Origin: a marine gamma proteobacterium HTCC2148 | GTDB lineage: Bacteria; Pseudomonadota; Gammaproteobacteria; Pseudomonadales; Halieaceae | Length of the DNA: 64,000 nucleotides | Assembly: GCA_000156295.1 (NCBI GenBank) | Contig: DS999222.1 | Location: 204,728 to 268,727 of the forward strand | Reading direction: 5' to 3' | Part shown: in pieces, positions 35,540 through 44,456 of the stretch | Layout: each line of letters starts with the position of its first letter | Numbering within the stretch: the stretch's first letter is position 1 | Notes under the pieces: model-generated | Told to the model about the DNA's origin: nothing | Database searches by the model: none | The model's input: only the letters and a program-made list of their open reading frames with translations | Position numbers and translations under genes: made by a program

Positions 35540-37951
35540 CTAGCGAAAATATCGCAGGGTAAGGCCGTAATAAGCACCGGGGGCCACGACGCCGCTATAG
35601 CCGCCAATGGTTGGAGTATCCAACCCCCAGGCATAATATTCTTCGTCCAACATGTTGCGGCCCCAAACAGCGACTTCCCAGTCGCGGGCTATGTTGCTCA
35701 ATGTCAGTCGCAGGTTGATGAGATTGACTGCATCGTTTTTCAGGTTTTCATCCAGATCCTGATCCAGATAAAACTCATCGATGTAGCTATGCTCCAGGCG
35801 CATCGTGCCCAGCAGTTGCTCGCCGATTTCATGATCGTACTGGAAGAAAGAGCTGATATTCCATTCCGGCGCATTGTCTAGCGCTTCTCCGGCGAGGTCT
35901 TGGGTGCAAACCGAACTGGTGGCGGGAGAGCCGCTTTGCGCGCCACCCTCCACGTAATATTCAAAGAAGGTCTGGTCTATGGTGCACTGACCCAGATCGA
36001 AGGAGTCATATTCGGCCTTGTTATAGCCGATTGCTGTTCCGACCGTGGTATTGACCCAGGGCAGAAATATGAGCTCAAGCTCGGTGCCATAGCTTTGCAT
36101 GTCGCCAGCGTTGGTCACTCGCACTGAAGAACCATCGAAGGTCTGTGACTGAAAGTCTTCGTAATTGACCAGGAACAGCGTGCCATTGAGCTGCAGTCTG
36201 CGGTTGTTCCAGGAGGTTTTCCAGCCAAGTTCATAATTGGTGGCAATTTCTTCGTCGAATTCGCCGGTTTGGCCCTGCGCCAGACGGCGCTGATCGTAGC
36301 CTCCGGATTTGAAACCGCGGCTGACTGACGCGTAGCCCATCACATCGGGGTTGAAAAAGTAACGCAGGTTAATCGAAGGGGATATGTTGGAGTCGCTGCG
36401 CTTGTCATCGTATTCGATGTCGGGGCCAGCGACCGGTGGTATATCCAGTGCGAAGCTGGGATTTGTCACCTGGCTGCCTTCTCTTTCTTTCTTCTCGTAT
36501 GTGTAGCGCAGGCCCAGGGTGGCGCTGAAGTCGTCTGTCATGTTCCAGACGAGCTGGCCGAAAGCGGCGTAACTGGTCGTTTCGTATTTATTGGTATCAG
36601 TGTTCAGGGACCCGTCAGGGAAAAATATGCCCATGCGGATGTCGGTGCCCGGAATGATAATGACATTGTCCACCAGGTCTTCGCGCTGCTCAAACTCACC
36701 GACGGAATCCATGTCAGAGTAATAGGCATAAAGGCCGCCCTGATAGTCGAAGGTTTCACCGCCGGCGGAGGTCAGTCGAAACTCCGAGGAGTATTGATCC
36801 AAATCGATGTCGGTAGAGGCGCGCACCGCGTCGTAGGCAGTGAAATCACCGTCAAAAGCGCTTTCAGACTGGTAAAAGCGCCAGGCGTTGATAAAGGTTA
36901 CGCTGCTGCCGCTTTCCAGATCGCGGTTCCATTCCAATGCGGAGCCGCCGATTTTCACTGCATTGTAAACAGGTGCGTCAAACCAGTAATCGTCACTGAA
37001 AGGGTCATTTTCCGGGGGTGAAGTGCCTGTGGAATTCTGAAGGGAGTTATATTCCAGTACAGGCCTGCCAAGGGCATTAATTCCCAGCGCTGCCTGCAAT
37101 TCTTCAGAAGGTGAATTGGTAATTGGCGCGTTTAGTGTGGACAGGCCATCGTAGGCGATGGACGTCAGAGCGCAGCAATCGGTGTCTTCGTTGGTATAGT
37201 CGAGAGTCAGGATGAACTGTCCAAAATCATCACTGCTGCCATCACCCTCAAAATCGAACAGGAATCGACCTCGGCCTCCCCATTTATTGCTGTCATTAAC
37301 ACCCTCGCCGTTAAAGGTGTTTTTGTAGAGATGATCACCATCCACTTTAAACGCAGACAACCTCATGGCATGAGGGCTATCGCCCAGCGGCACGTTCACC
37401 ATGCCGCGCAATTCACCTTTTTCATTGCTGTCGTAAGAAAGTTCTGCAAACGCCTCAAATTTATCGGTGGGCAGCTTGCTAATCACACTAATCGCCCCGG
37501 CGGCTGTATTCTTGCCGTAGAGGGTGCCCTGGGGTCCGCGAAGTACTTCGACACGCTGTATGTCGACCAGGTCGCTAATGCTCATGCCGGCACGTCCCTG
37601 GTAAATGCCGTCGATGAATACGCCCACGCTGGGATCGATGCCGGAGTTGCTCCCTACAGAGCCGATTCCCCGAATGCGGATTGAGGTGCCATTAGAGTCA
37701 GTGCCGCCTGGGGTAATCTTGAGGTTAGGTGTGTACTGCTCCAACCCAGCGAGGTCGTTGACGCCAGCGTTTTGGAAAAAATCGCTGGAAAAAGCGGACA
37801 CAGACATGGCCACTTCTTGCAGGCTTTCAACCCGGCGACTGGCGGTCACCAGTATTTCTTCCAGCACCAGCTGTCCTTCTTGGGCCTGCACGGAGGAGCT
37901 GGCCAATTGGGCGAGAATTGCCGCCCCAAGGGCGGTAATCATCTTTTTCAT
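35540..37951 (-). CDS. TonB-dependent outer-membrane receptor
   Basis: This 803-residue receptor has a signal peptide (MITALGAAILAQLASSSVQA), a plug domain with EEILVTASRR as TonB-box-like region, IRIRGIGS and VEVLRGPQGTLYGKNTAAGAI, then a long beta-barrel with TonB-receptor signatures (YASVSRGFKSGGYDQ, TNYELGWKTSW) and a final LTLRYFR. Such receptors bring large or scarce compounds across the outer membrane with energy from TonB. The start used is ATG 37951. It is divergent from the carotenoid-oxygenase genes across operator copy 3, so it is a candidate importer of their substrate. Confidence 0.93.
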   Translation of the reverse strand: MKKMITALGAAILAQLASSSVQAQEGQLVLEEILVTASRRVESLQEVAMSVSAFSSDFFQNAGVNDLAGLEQYTPNLKITPGGTDSNGTSIRIRGIGSVGSNSGIDPSVGVFIDGIYQGRAGMSISDLVDIQRVEVLRGPQGTLYGKNTAAGAISVISKLPTDKFEAFAELSYDSNEKGELRGMVNVPLGDSPHAMRLSAFKVDGDHLYKNTFNGEGVNDSNKWGGRGRFLFDFEGDGSSDDFGQFILTLDYTNEDTDCCALTSIAYDGLSTLNAPITNSPSEELQAALGINALGRPVLEYNSLQNSTGTSPPENDPFSDDYWFDAPVYNAVKIGGSALEWNRDLESGSSVTFINAWRFYQSESAFDGDFTAYDAVRASTDIDLDQYSSEFRLTSAGGETFDYQGGLYAYYSDMDSVGEFEQREDLVDNVIIIPGTDIRMGIFFPDGSLNTDTNKYETTSYAAFGQLVWNMTDDFSATLGLRYTYEKKEREGSQVTNPSFALDIPPVAGPDIEYDDKRSDSNISPSINLRYFFNPDVMGYASVSRGFKSGGYDQRRLAQGQTGEFDEEIATNYELGWKTSWNNRRLQLNGTLFLVNYEDFQSQTFDGSSVRVTNAGDMQSYGTELELIFLPWVNTTVGTAIGYNKAEYDSFDLGQCTIDQTFFEYYVEGGAQSGSPATSSVCTQDLAGEALDNAPEWNISSFFQYDHEIGEQLLGTMRLEHSYIDEFYLDQDLDENLKNDAVNLINLRLTLSNIARDWEVAVWGRNMLDEEYYAWGLDTPTIGGYSGVVAPGAYYGLTLRYFR

Positions 37952-38023
37952 GTTGGTGTCCAAGGAATAAAAAAATGTGTTTTTTTTGTATGCAACAGAC
38001 CTTAACAAATGCCCTTTTTAAAA

Positions 38024-38041
38024 ACAAACAGAATTGACTGA
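38024..38041. promoter_or_regulatory. Palindromic operator copy 3
   Basis: ACAAACA-GAAT-TGACTGA matches the consensus with one difference in each half. It lies between the divergent TonB receptor (37951) and carotenoid-oxygenase (38101) starts. Confidence 0.6.
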
Positions 38042-38100
38042 TTTTAATCTCAAGGGTATGTTTGTGCACTCACACAAGAACTCACAAAGCGAGAACAGCT

Positions 38101-39531
38101 ATGGCTCAAGCAATGCCAGTAGATAACCAATTCCTCAATTTTCCCTGGGGACCCATTCAGATGGAGTGCGAAGCTCAGGATCTGGTTATCGAAGGAGAGG
38201 TACCGGCGGACCTCAATGGCACGCTCTATCGCGCCGGTCCTAATCAGCGCTTCAGGCCGCGAGGTGAGTATCACCTGTTCGCAGGCGACGGTATGGTGCA
38301 TGCGTTCCATATCGGCAATGGTCAGGTCGACTACGTCAACCGCTGGGTGAGAACCGCCAAGTTCAATATCGAGGACATGGAGGGCAGGGCAGTTATTAAT
38401 GCAATGAACCCGTTCGACTGCGATCCGGACTACGCGGAATTTACCCTGGCTGACAAAGAAGGTTTGGCAAATACCGCGGCGGTTTGGCACGGCGGACGCT
38501 TACTGGTCATGGAAGAGGGTCACCGGCCTTATGAAATTGACCCGATTACTCTGGACTCTATCGGCAGCTGGACTTTCCGGGGCAAGCTGCATACCGCTAT
38601 GACGGCTCACCCCAAGATTGATGAAAAAACTGGAGAAATGGTGTTTTTTGCCTACATGGCGACCGGACCTTTTTCTGAAGATGTCATGGTTCACAAGGTC
38701 AATGCCGAAGGCTTGCTGACCCAAAGCATTCATATCCCCACGCCCTATTCGGCGATGGTGCACGACTTCGTCATTACTGAAAATTACATCGTGGTACCTA
38801 TTTTTCCGATTACCGGCAGTTTGGAGCGAGCAATGGAAGGTGGACCTCCCTTTGCATGGGAGCCGAGCAAGGGTGTGCACATTGCTGTGCTGCCGCGTGA
38901 TGCAGAGAACGCAGATAATATTCGCTGGCTCGAGATGGATATCTGTTTTGCATTTCACTTTATGAATGCCTTTGATCAGGATGGCGTTATTAGCGTGGAT
39001 GCCGCGCAATTTACCCAGGCGCCACTCTTCCCCACGGCTGAGGGTGAAGCCACCGGTGAAACGCGCAGCCAATTGTGCCGATGGACTATCGACATGAATA
39101 ACCCTGAAGCCAGGGTGGAGTCGACAGCGCTGGATACTTTTGAACTGGAGTTTCCGCAGATCGATATGCGGTACGCCGGTCAGGCCTACAGGCATGGGTG
39201 GTACACCACAACCGACGGCACGATAAAAAGTTCACTGGAGGTTAATGAGAATCTTTACAACACTATTGGTTACTGGGATCACGAGAGCAATACCACCGAG
39301 ACTTACTCTTGTGGCCAGAGCATGGTGTCCGAAGCATTGTTCGTTCCGCGCTCTGATGACGCCCCGGAAGGCGACGGATATCTATTGGCGGTGATCATCG
39401 ATCTCGAAACTCGATTGAGCAGTTTGCTCATTTTTAACGCCCTGGATATTACAGCGGGCCCAGTGGCCCGAGCTCAGTTATCGCATCGTGTGCCTCCCGG
39501 CTTCCATGGAACCTGGCGACCTGCGGACTAA
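38101..39531 (+). CDS. Carotenoid-oxygenase-family dioxygenase 1
   Basis: This 476-residue protein belongs to the RPE65/lignostilbene-dioxygenase family, which cleaves C=C bonds with Fe(II) bound by four His. The four likely ligands lie in TAHPKID, SAMVHDF, FAFHFMN and GFHGTWRP. The motif LNGTLYRAGPNQRF and GDGMVHAF are typical. A Lys lies just before the conserved ANT (DKEGLANT), of possible interest because lignostilbene dioxygenases use a Lys near the phenol oxygen. ATG 38101 is chosen over the GTG at 38062. The next gene is a paralogue 23 bases downstream. Confidence 0.92.
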   Translation: MAQAMPVDNQFLNFPWGPIQMECEAQDLVIEGEVPADLNGTLYRAGPNQRFRPRGEYHLFAGDGMVHAFHIGNGQVDYVNRWVRTAKFNIEDMEGRAVINAMNPFDCDPDYAEFTLADKEGLANTAAVWHGGRLLVMEEGHRPYEIDPITLDSIGSWTFRGKLHTAMTAHPKIDEKTGEMVFFAYMATGPFSEDVMVHKVNAEGLLTQSIHIPTPYSAMVHDFVITENYIVVPIFPITGSLERAMEGGPPFAWEPSKGVHIAVLPRDAENADNIRWLEMDICFAFHFMNAFDQDGVISVDAAQFTQAPLFPTAEGEATGETRSQLCRWTIDMNNPEARVESTALDTFELEFPQIDMRYAGQAYRHGWYTTTDGTIKSSLEVNENLYNTIGYWDHESNTTETYSCGQSMVSEALFVPRSDDAPEGDGYLLAVIIDLETRLSSLLIFNALDITAGPVARAQLSHRVPPGFHGTWRPAD

Positions 39532-39554
39532 GCAAATTATAAAAGGATTCGCCA

Positions 39555-40976
39555 ATGAAGCAGTGGCCAGACAATGCTTTTCTGAGTGGATATTACGAGC
39601 CGCTTACAGCTGAATGCACGGCGCAAAACCTGGTGGTTGAGGGTGAGATACCGCGTGAGTTGAACGGTACTTTCTATCGCAATGGGCCGAATCCGCAATT
39701 TCCTCCAGAGAACGAGTACCACTTGTTCACCGGCGACGGCATGATTCACGCGTTTAACTTTGAGGACGGGAGGGTCAGTTACCAGAACCGTTGGGCGCAA
39801 ACTGAGCGTTTCAAAATCGAGCGGCGCGAGGGAATGTCTTTGTTCAGTGGTATAAACCCGCTGGAAACAGACCCCCGTTACCTGGACTTCGTGTTGAATG
39901 ACAAAGAAGGGGTGGCCAATACCTCCGTGGTCTACCACGGCGGTCGTTTGTTGCTGTTGGAAGAGGGGCATCTGCCCTTTGAAATGGATGCCGATACGTT
40001 GGAGTCGCAGGGTGCGTGGCGCTTTTACGGCAAGTTAAATACCACTATGTCAGCCCACCCTAAAATTGATCCGGCTAACGCAGATATGCATTTTCACGCG
40101 TATATGACGGCGGGTCCATTTACCCCCGACATGGGCTATTACCAGGTCAATGCGGCGGGCCATATGCAAGAGTCGCATCATTTTCAGGCACCATACTCCG
40201 CGATGGTCCATGACATGGTGGTGACAGAAAACTATGTGTTGTTTCCGGTGATGCCTATCACCGGTGATTTAGGACGAGCCATGGAAGGCAAGCCACCTTT
40301 CGCCTGGGAGCCGGACAAACCTACCCTGGTGGGCGTTATGCCCCGGTCAGGTACTCCCGATGATATTCGGTGGATAGAGGGTGATGCCTGTTACGTCTTT
40401 CACTTTGCCAATGGCAGCGATGTTGAAGGAGTGATTACCGTTGAGGCCTGTCACTTCGATTCACCGCCTCTGTTTCCCATGGTTGATGGCACGCCTACAC
40501 CAGCGAATGTTCATCCGTCATTAGCGCGCTGGACAATCGATATGAATGCGTCAAATCCACGCGTGAAAATGGATTATCTGGCGGATCACGGTGCAGAGTT
40601 CCCGGTAATCGATCCGCGCTTTGCGATGCGCGAATATCAACACACCTGGTATACCTCTTCTGATCGATCCATACCTGCCCAGATTCCTGACAGTGACGTG
40701 GTATACAACGCAATTGTGCGCTTCGATGTGAAAAGCCATACAGCCGATAGTTACGCTTTCGACGCCGGCTATGTCGCCGAGCCGATGTTCGTGCCTCGCA
40801 GTGCAGATGCGCCCGAAGGCGTTGGGTGGGTGCTTAGCACCGTTTATGACATACCCACTAATACCAGTGCGCTGTGTATTTTTGATTCGCTGAATATTAG
40901 CGCAGGGCCTATTGCCAAGGCCTGGGTTTCACATCGTGTGCCGGTGAGTTTTCACGGTACCTGGCGACCTGCCTAG
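39555..40976 (+). CDS. Carotenoid-oxygenase-family dioxygenase 2
   Basis: This 473-residue paralogue of the preceding gene has the same iron-ligand pattern (SAHPKID, SAMVHDM, YVFHFAN, SFHGTWRP). It also has a Lys before ANT (DKEGVANT). An AAGGA precedes the ATG. Tandem copies of this family may act on different isomers or on successive substrates; this is inference. The stop codon overlaps that of the convergent SDR within a shared CTAG. Confidence 0.92.
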   Translation: MKQWPDNAFLSGYYEPLTAECTAQNLVVEGEIPRELNGTFYRNGPNPQFPPENEYHLFTGDGMIHAFNFEDGRVSYQNRWAQTERFKIERREGMSLFSGINPLETDPRYLDFVLNDKEGVANTSVVYHGGRLLLLEEGHLPFEMDADTLESQGAWRFYGKLNTTMSAHPKIDPANADMHFHAYMTAGPFTPDMGYYQVNAAGHMQESHHFQAPYSAMVHDMVVTENYVLFPVMPITGDLGRAMEGKPPFAWEPDKPTLVGVMPRSGTPDDIRWIEGDACYVFHFANGSDVEGVITVEACHFDSPPLFPMVDGTPTPANVHPSLARWTIDMNASNPRVKMDYLADHGAEFPVIDPRFAMREYQHTWYTSSDRSIPAQIPDSDVVYNAIVRFDVKSHTADSYAFDAGYVAEPMFVPRSADAPEGVGWVLSTVYDIPTNTSALCIFDSLNISAGPIAKAWVSHRVPVSFHGTWRPA

Positions 40977-41767
40977 GGGTTGTCCTCCAGCCGGACAACG
41001 CCCCAGGGTTTGTTGATTCGATCAACTATAAACGCGGGAAGATTCATTAACAGACGGGTGATGAAGACCATTTGCCAGGGGAATGTGATGCGCGCTTTAT
41101 TACGCGCCAGGCCTCTGGCTATGATTTCGGCAGCTTTGTCTGCAGGTATCAGGAAAGGCATGGGGGCGCTGTTTTTTGCGGTCAGTGCGGTGCCTACGTA
41201 ACCAGGGCAAATCACTGATACGCCAATACCCATGCCCCTAAAGGCGCCTCGAAGTGCTTCACCGTAGTGTTTAATCGCGGCCTTTGAGGAAGAGTAAGCG
41301 GGCGAACGAGCCATGCCAGCGTAACCCATCACTGAGCTCATCAGTGCAACTTGGGCGTTGGCGACAGGGTAAGGGCGCCTTTTGGACATGAGCTCCAGGG
41401 CAGGGTGTACTGTATTGAAAACGCCGTTGACATTGATGTTGAACGAGTTTGTCGCCGCCTTTTGCAGGCCCTCGACTGTCGCTGAGCCCAGGGCGACACC
41501 CGCGTTGGCGATGACCAGGTTGAGGGTATGGGTTTGATCACAATCTGCAATCCAGCTTTTGATACCTGCGCTGTTGCAGACATCGCCGGCCCAGGTATCA
41601 ACCAGTGCACCTTTCGCGCGGCAACTTTCAGCGACTGTTTCAAGCCTGAGAGGGTCGCGTCCGGTGAGGCACAAGACGATGTCGTCAGCGGCATAGTGCA
41701 GAGCCAGCGCTTCGCCAATGCCGCTGGATGCACCCGTGATCATTATGGTTTTGGGCTTAGAGTACAT
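40973..41767 (-). CDS. SDR-family oxidoreductase
   Basis: This 264-residue classical SDR shows TGASSGIG, IANAG and YSSSK. The C-terminal segment has hydrophobic residues (WQMVFITRLLMNLPAFIVDR) like membrane-associated members of the retinol-dehydrogenase-like group, including those acting on hydrophobic alcohols. It is convergent with the carotenoid-oxygenase pair and divergent from Rieske oxygenase 4. A role on apocarotenoid-like or other hydrophobic alcohols is possible but unproven. Confidence 0.87.
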   Translation of the reverse strand: MYSKPKTIMITGASSGIGEALALHYAADDIVLCLTGRDPLRLETVAESCRAKGALVDTWAGDVCNSAGIKSWIADCDQTHTLNLVIANAGVALGSATVEGLQKAATNSFNINVNGVFNTVHPALELMSKRRPYPVANAQVALMSSVMGYAGMARSPAYSSSKAAIKHYGEALRGAFRGMGIGVSVICPGYVGTALTAKNSAPMPFLIPADKAAEIIARGLARNKARITFPWQMVFITRLLMNLPAFIVDRINKPWGVVRLEDNP

Positions 41768-41835
41768 GCACTACCTACTTGTGGCTTTGCTAATCATCTA
41801 TTATCACCGGACGCGCTGAAAACGGAAATAGACTT

Positions 41836-43200
41836 GTGCTGAAGAAAGGATCAAATATTCCTACCTACCAGGACCTGTTACACAACGAGCCCCTTGCTGT
41901 GCCGGAGTCCCTGAAGCTAAGTTCCCTGACTGACCTTGGTTGCAGTCCGCTGGATGTTGAGTGCTACCTTAGTTGTGACTACTATGAGTTAGAAAAGCAG
42001 CGTCTGTGGCCTCGAGTTTGGCAGACAGTGTGCCGTGAAACAGAAGTGGCTGAACCGGGGGACTTTTACAGTCACCAGATTGCCGACATCAATGTCCTGG
42101 TGGTGCGAACTGAGCAAGGTTGCCTGCGTGCCTACCCTAACGCCTGTTTGCACAGAGGCCGACAATTAAAAACCGGCAGTGGCAGTAGCAGAGAACTAAA
42201 ATGTCCTTATCATGGCTTCACCTGGAACCTGAACGGGCAATTTCGCGGTGCCCCTTGTCAGTGGGACTTCCCCCACATTGATCAGCAGAGCTTTGGTTTG
42301 CCATCCTTGCGCGTTGAAACCTGGGGAGGCTGGGTATTCGTGAACCAATCAGCAGATGCCCCGTCGTTAAGAGATCATCTGGGTGAAATGGTTGATCACT
42401 TTAAACGCTGGGAACCGGAGAATACCTACAAGGCGATGCACCTTAAAAAAGTGCTGCGTTGCAACTGGAAGGTGGCACATGAAGCCTTTATAGAGTCCTA
42501 CCATACGGTGGCGACACATCCGCAGTTGCTGCCCTACACTGGAGATGCAAATTCCCAATACGACTGTTTCAATGACTATGTAAGTAGAACAATCACCCCT
42601 ATGGGCGTGATCAGTCCGCACCTGCCCGGTCACTCAGAGCAGCAAGCGGTAGATCAATGGCTGAGAGTATATGGTGTCGGAGAGGGTGAAGATCTGCCCG
42701 AGCTGTCAGAGAATGTAAGCGCCCGTGAATACCTGGGTGAGCTTAACATTGCGCGTTTTTCACGGATGTATGATCGCGAGCTAGCAGGAGTAGCGACATA
42801 CAGCGAAGTGCTGGATGCGATTTTGTATTCTGTGTTCCCTAACTTTGCACCCTGGGCGGGCTTTCGCCCTAACGTAACGTATCGCTTCCTGCCATGGGAG
42901 GACCGGCATGATATGTGCACTATGGAAATTATGCTGTTGCTGCGTTTTCCTGAAGGGGAACGTCCGCGTGATGTTCCGGAGCAATTTGTCGGGCCCGATC
43001 AAACTCTGGCGGAGACAGCGGGCATTGACCCGGAGCTTGCCAGGGTGTTTGATCAGGATTTCAGCAACCTTTCGATGGTTCAGCGTGGTTTAAGTTCGCT
43101 GCGCGATGGTCAGGTTCAACTGGCCAATTATCAGGAAGTGCGAATTCGACACTTTCACCAGACGCTTGAAAAATACCTATCTGCAGAGACCTTCTCATGA
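41836..43200 (+). CDS. Rieske non-heme iron oxygenase alpha subunit 4
   Basis: This 454-residue oxygenase has the Rieske pair CLHRGRQL and CPYHGF and the iron site EAFIESYHTVATH with Glu as bridging residue and two His, plus a late DQDFSNLSMVQRGL. It is a close paralogue of oxygenase 6 at 57998 (shared CQWDFPHI, NSQYDC, APWAGF). It starts at GTG 41836. It overlaps the enoyl-CoA hydratase gene by 4 bases (ATGA), so the two are co-translated. Confidence 0.92.
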   Translation: MLKKGSNIPTYQDLLHNEPLAVPESLKLSSLTDLGCSPLDVECYLSCDYYELEKQRLWPRVWQTVCRETEVAEPGDFYSHQIADINVLVVRTEQGCLRAYPNACLHRGRQLKTGSGSSRELKCPYHGFTWNLNGQFRGAPCQWDFPHIDQQSFGLPSLRVETWGGWVFVNQSADAPSLRDHLGEMVDHFKRWEPENTYKAMHLKKVLRCNWKVAHEAFIESYHTVATHPQLLPYTGDANSQYDCFNDYVSRTITPMGVISPHLPGHSEQQAVDQWLRVYGVGEGEDLPELSENVSAREYLGELNIARFSRMYDRELAGVATYSEVLDAILYSVFPNFAPWAGFRPNVTYRFLPWEDRHDMCTMEIMLLLRFPEGERPRDVPEQFVGPDQTLAETAGIDPELARVFDQDFSNLSMVQRGLSSLRDGQVQLANYQEVRIRHFHQTLEKYLSAETFS

Positions 43201-43985
43201 CATCACCGATTACTCTGACCGTCGACAAGCGGGTTGCCACCATCACCTTGAACCGACCTGACGTCCTCAATGCGATTAATGAGGAAATGCTGCCTCTCTG
43301 GGTTGATGCTCTTGAGCACTGTCGCACCAGTGACGACGTAGCCGTGATTGTAGTGACCGGCGCGGGCGAAGCTTTTTGTCGAGGCGGCGATACCAGTAAG
43401 TTGGGAACTCATACCGCGCCTTCACCGGTGGAGATCAAACAGCAATTCTGGGACCGTCTGCATCGTATTCCGCGCAAGCTGGCAGAGATCGATAAGCCGG
43501 TGATTGCTGCGGTTAATGGTCTGGCATCCGGTGCAGGTGTCGATGTAAGTTTGCAGTGCGATATCCGGTTAGCGGCGCGTAGCGCAAAGTTTCGAGTGAG
43601 TTACACCGCCTTTGGGTTAGTGCCTGGCAACGGTGGTAGTTATTTCTTGCCGCGCATCGTGGGAGAAGCGAAAGCGTTGGAACTGTTTTATGCAGCCGAA
43701 CCCATCGACGCTCAAGAGGCCATGCGTATTGGCATGGTCAATCAAGTGTTTGACGATCAGGACTTCATGCAACAAACCATGGATTTTGCACAAAAGCTGA
43801 CTGAGCGCGCACCGTTGGCGATGGGGCTGGTCAAGCGAGCAGTAAAGCAAAGTCACTCGATGGATCTCAATACTCACCTGGACCTGATTTCCTCACATAT
43901 GTTGATTACCCGCCCCAGCGAAGATCACGCTGAGGCGATCAAAGCTTACGAAGAAGGGCGAACCCCTCTATTCAAAGGGAAGTGA
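43197..43985 (+). CDS. Enoyl-CoA hydratase/isomerase family protein
   Basis: This 262-residue crotonase-fold protein has the LNRPDVLNAI start, the oxyanion-hole segment CRGGDTSKLG and the AAVNGLASGAGVDVSLQCDIRLA segment. The position that often carries an acidic residue (usually PxxGG) reads VPGNGGSYFLPR here, so hydration needs to be confirmed. These enzymes hydrate, isomerise or cleave CoA thioesters. It overlaps and follows Rieske oxygenase 4. A likely role is in breakdown of a CoA-activated product. Confidence 0.86.
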   Translation: MTSPITLTVDKRVATITLNRPDVLNAINEEMLPLWVDALEHCRTSDDVAVIVVTGAGEAFCRGGDTSKLGTHTAPSPVEIKQQFWDRLHRIPRKLAEIDKPVIAAVNGLASGAGVDVSLQCDIRLAARSAKFRVSYTAFGLVPGNGGSYFLPRIVGEAKALELFYAAEPIDAQEAMRIGMVNQVFDDQDFMQQTMDFAQKLTERAPLAMGLVKRAVKQSHSMDLNTHLDLISSHMLITRPSEDHAEAIKAYEEGRTPLFKGK

Positions 43986-43986
43986 C

Positions 43987-44397
43987 TTAGTGGCTTTGGC
44001 TCGCGCGCACCACCAGTTCATGGCGACAAATTTTCCAGCCATGTTCGGTGAGTATCATGTCACTCAGGTAAGTTGCCCAGAGCGTGAATTTCTCTTCACT
44101 GCCTGCAAGCACATGAAGCGCCTGTACATCGGTGCGCGCGGAAGCTCTTTTCCCGTCAATGGTCGCCAGCTGCGAGCCCAGCAAGTGTTGCGTCGAGTCA
44201 TAGTTTCCCAATGCGGTCCAAACGTATTCAACCCAGTTGCTGCGTCCAAAATGGGTTTGATCGCCAAAGCCTACAACCTCAACATCGTCGGTAAAACAGT
44301 GGGAATAGCGCTCTCGGTCGCGTTCGTCAACGGCTGCCGCGTAGGTGGCGAGCAAGTCTTGCAGTGCTAGTCGATGAGCGCAATTTTCAAGAGACAT
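43987..44397 (-). CDS. SnoaL-like (NTF2-fold) protein 3
   Basis: This 136-residue protein has the SnoaL_4 pattern (LQDLLATYAAAVDERD, HLLGSQLATIDG, WKICRHELVVRA). It is head-to-head with Rieske oxygenase 5 (44457). ATG 44397 is preferred over the TTG at 44409. As with the other SnoaL-like genes it is divergent from an oxygenase gene. Confidence 0.78.
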   Translation of the reverse strand: MSLENCAHRLALQDLLATYAAAVDERDRERYSHCFTDDVEVVGFGDQTHFGRSNWVEYVWTALGNYDSTQHLLGSQLATIDGKRASARTDVQALHVLAGSEEKFTLWATYLSDMILTEHGWKICRHELVVRASQSH

Positions 44398-44456
44398 TCG
44401 CGAATCCAATCAGTGTTTAAATAGTAAATAGCATCAGTTTAGCAGGAGTGAGTTAA

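Noticed and set aside
43197..43985. Calling the crotonase a confirmed hydratase
   Set aside because: The fold is clear, but the acidic catalytic position differs from typical hydratases, so only the family is given.
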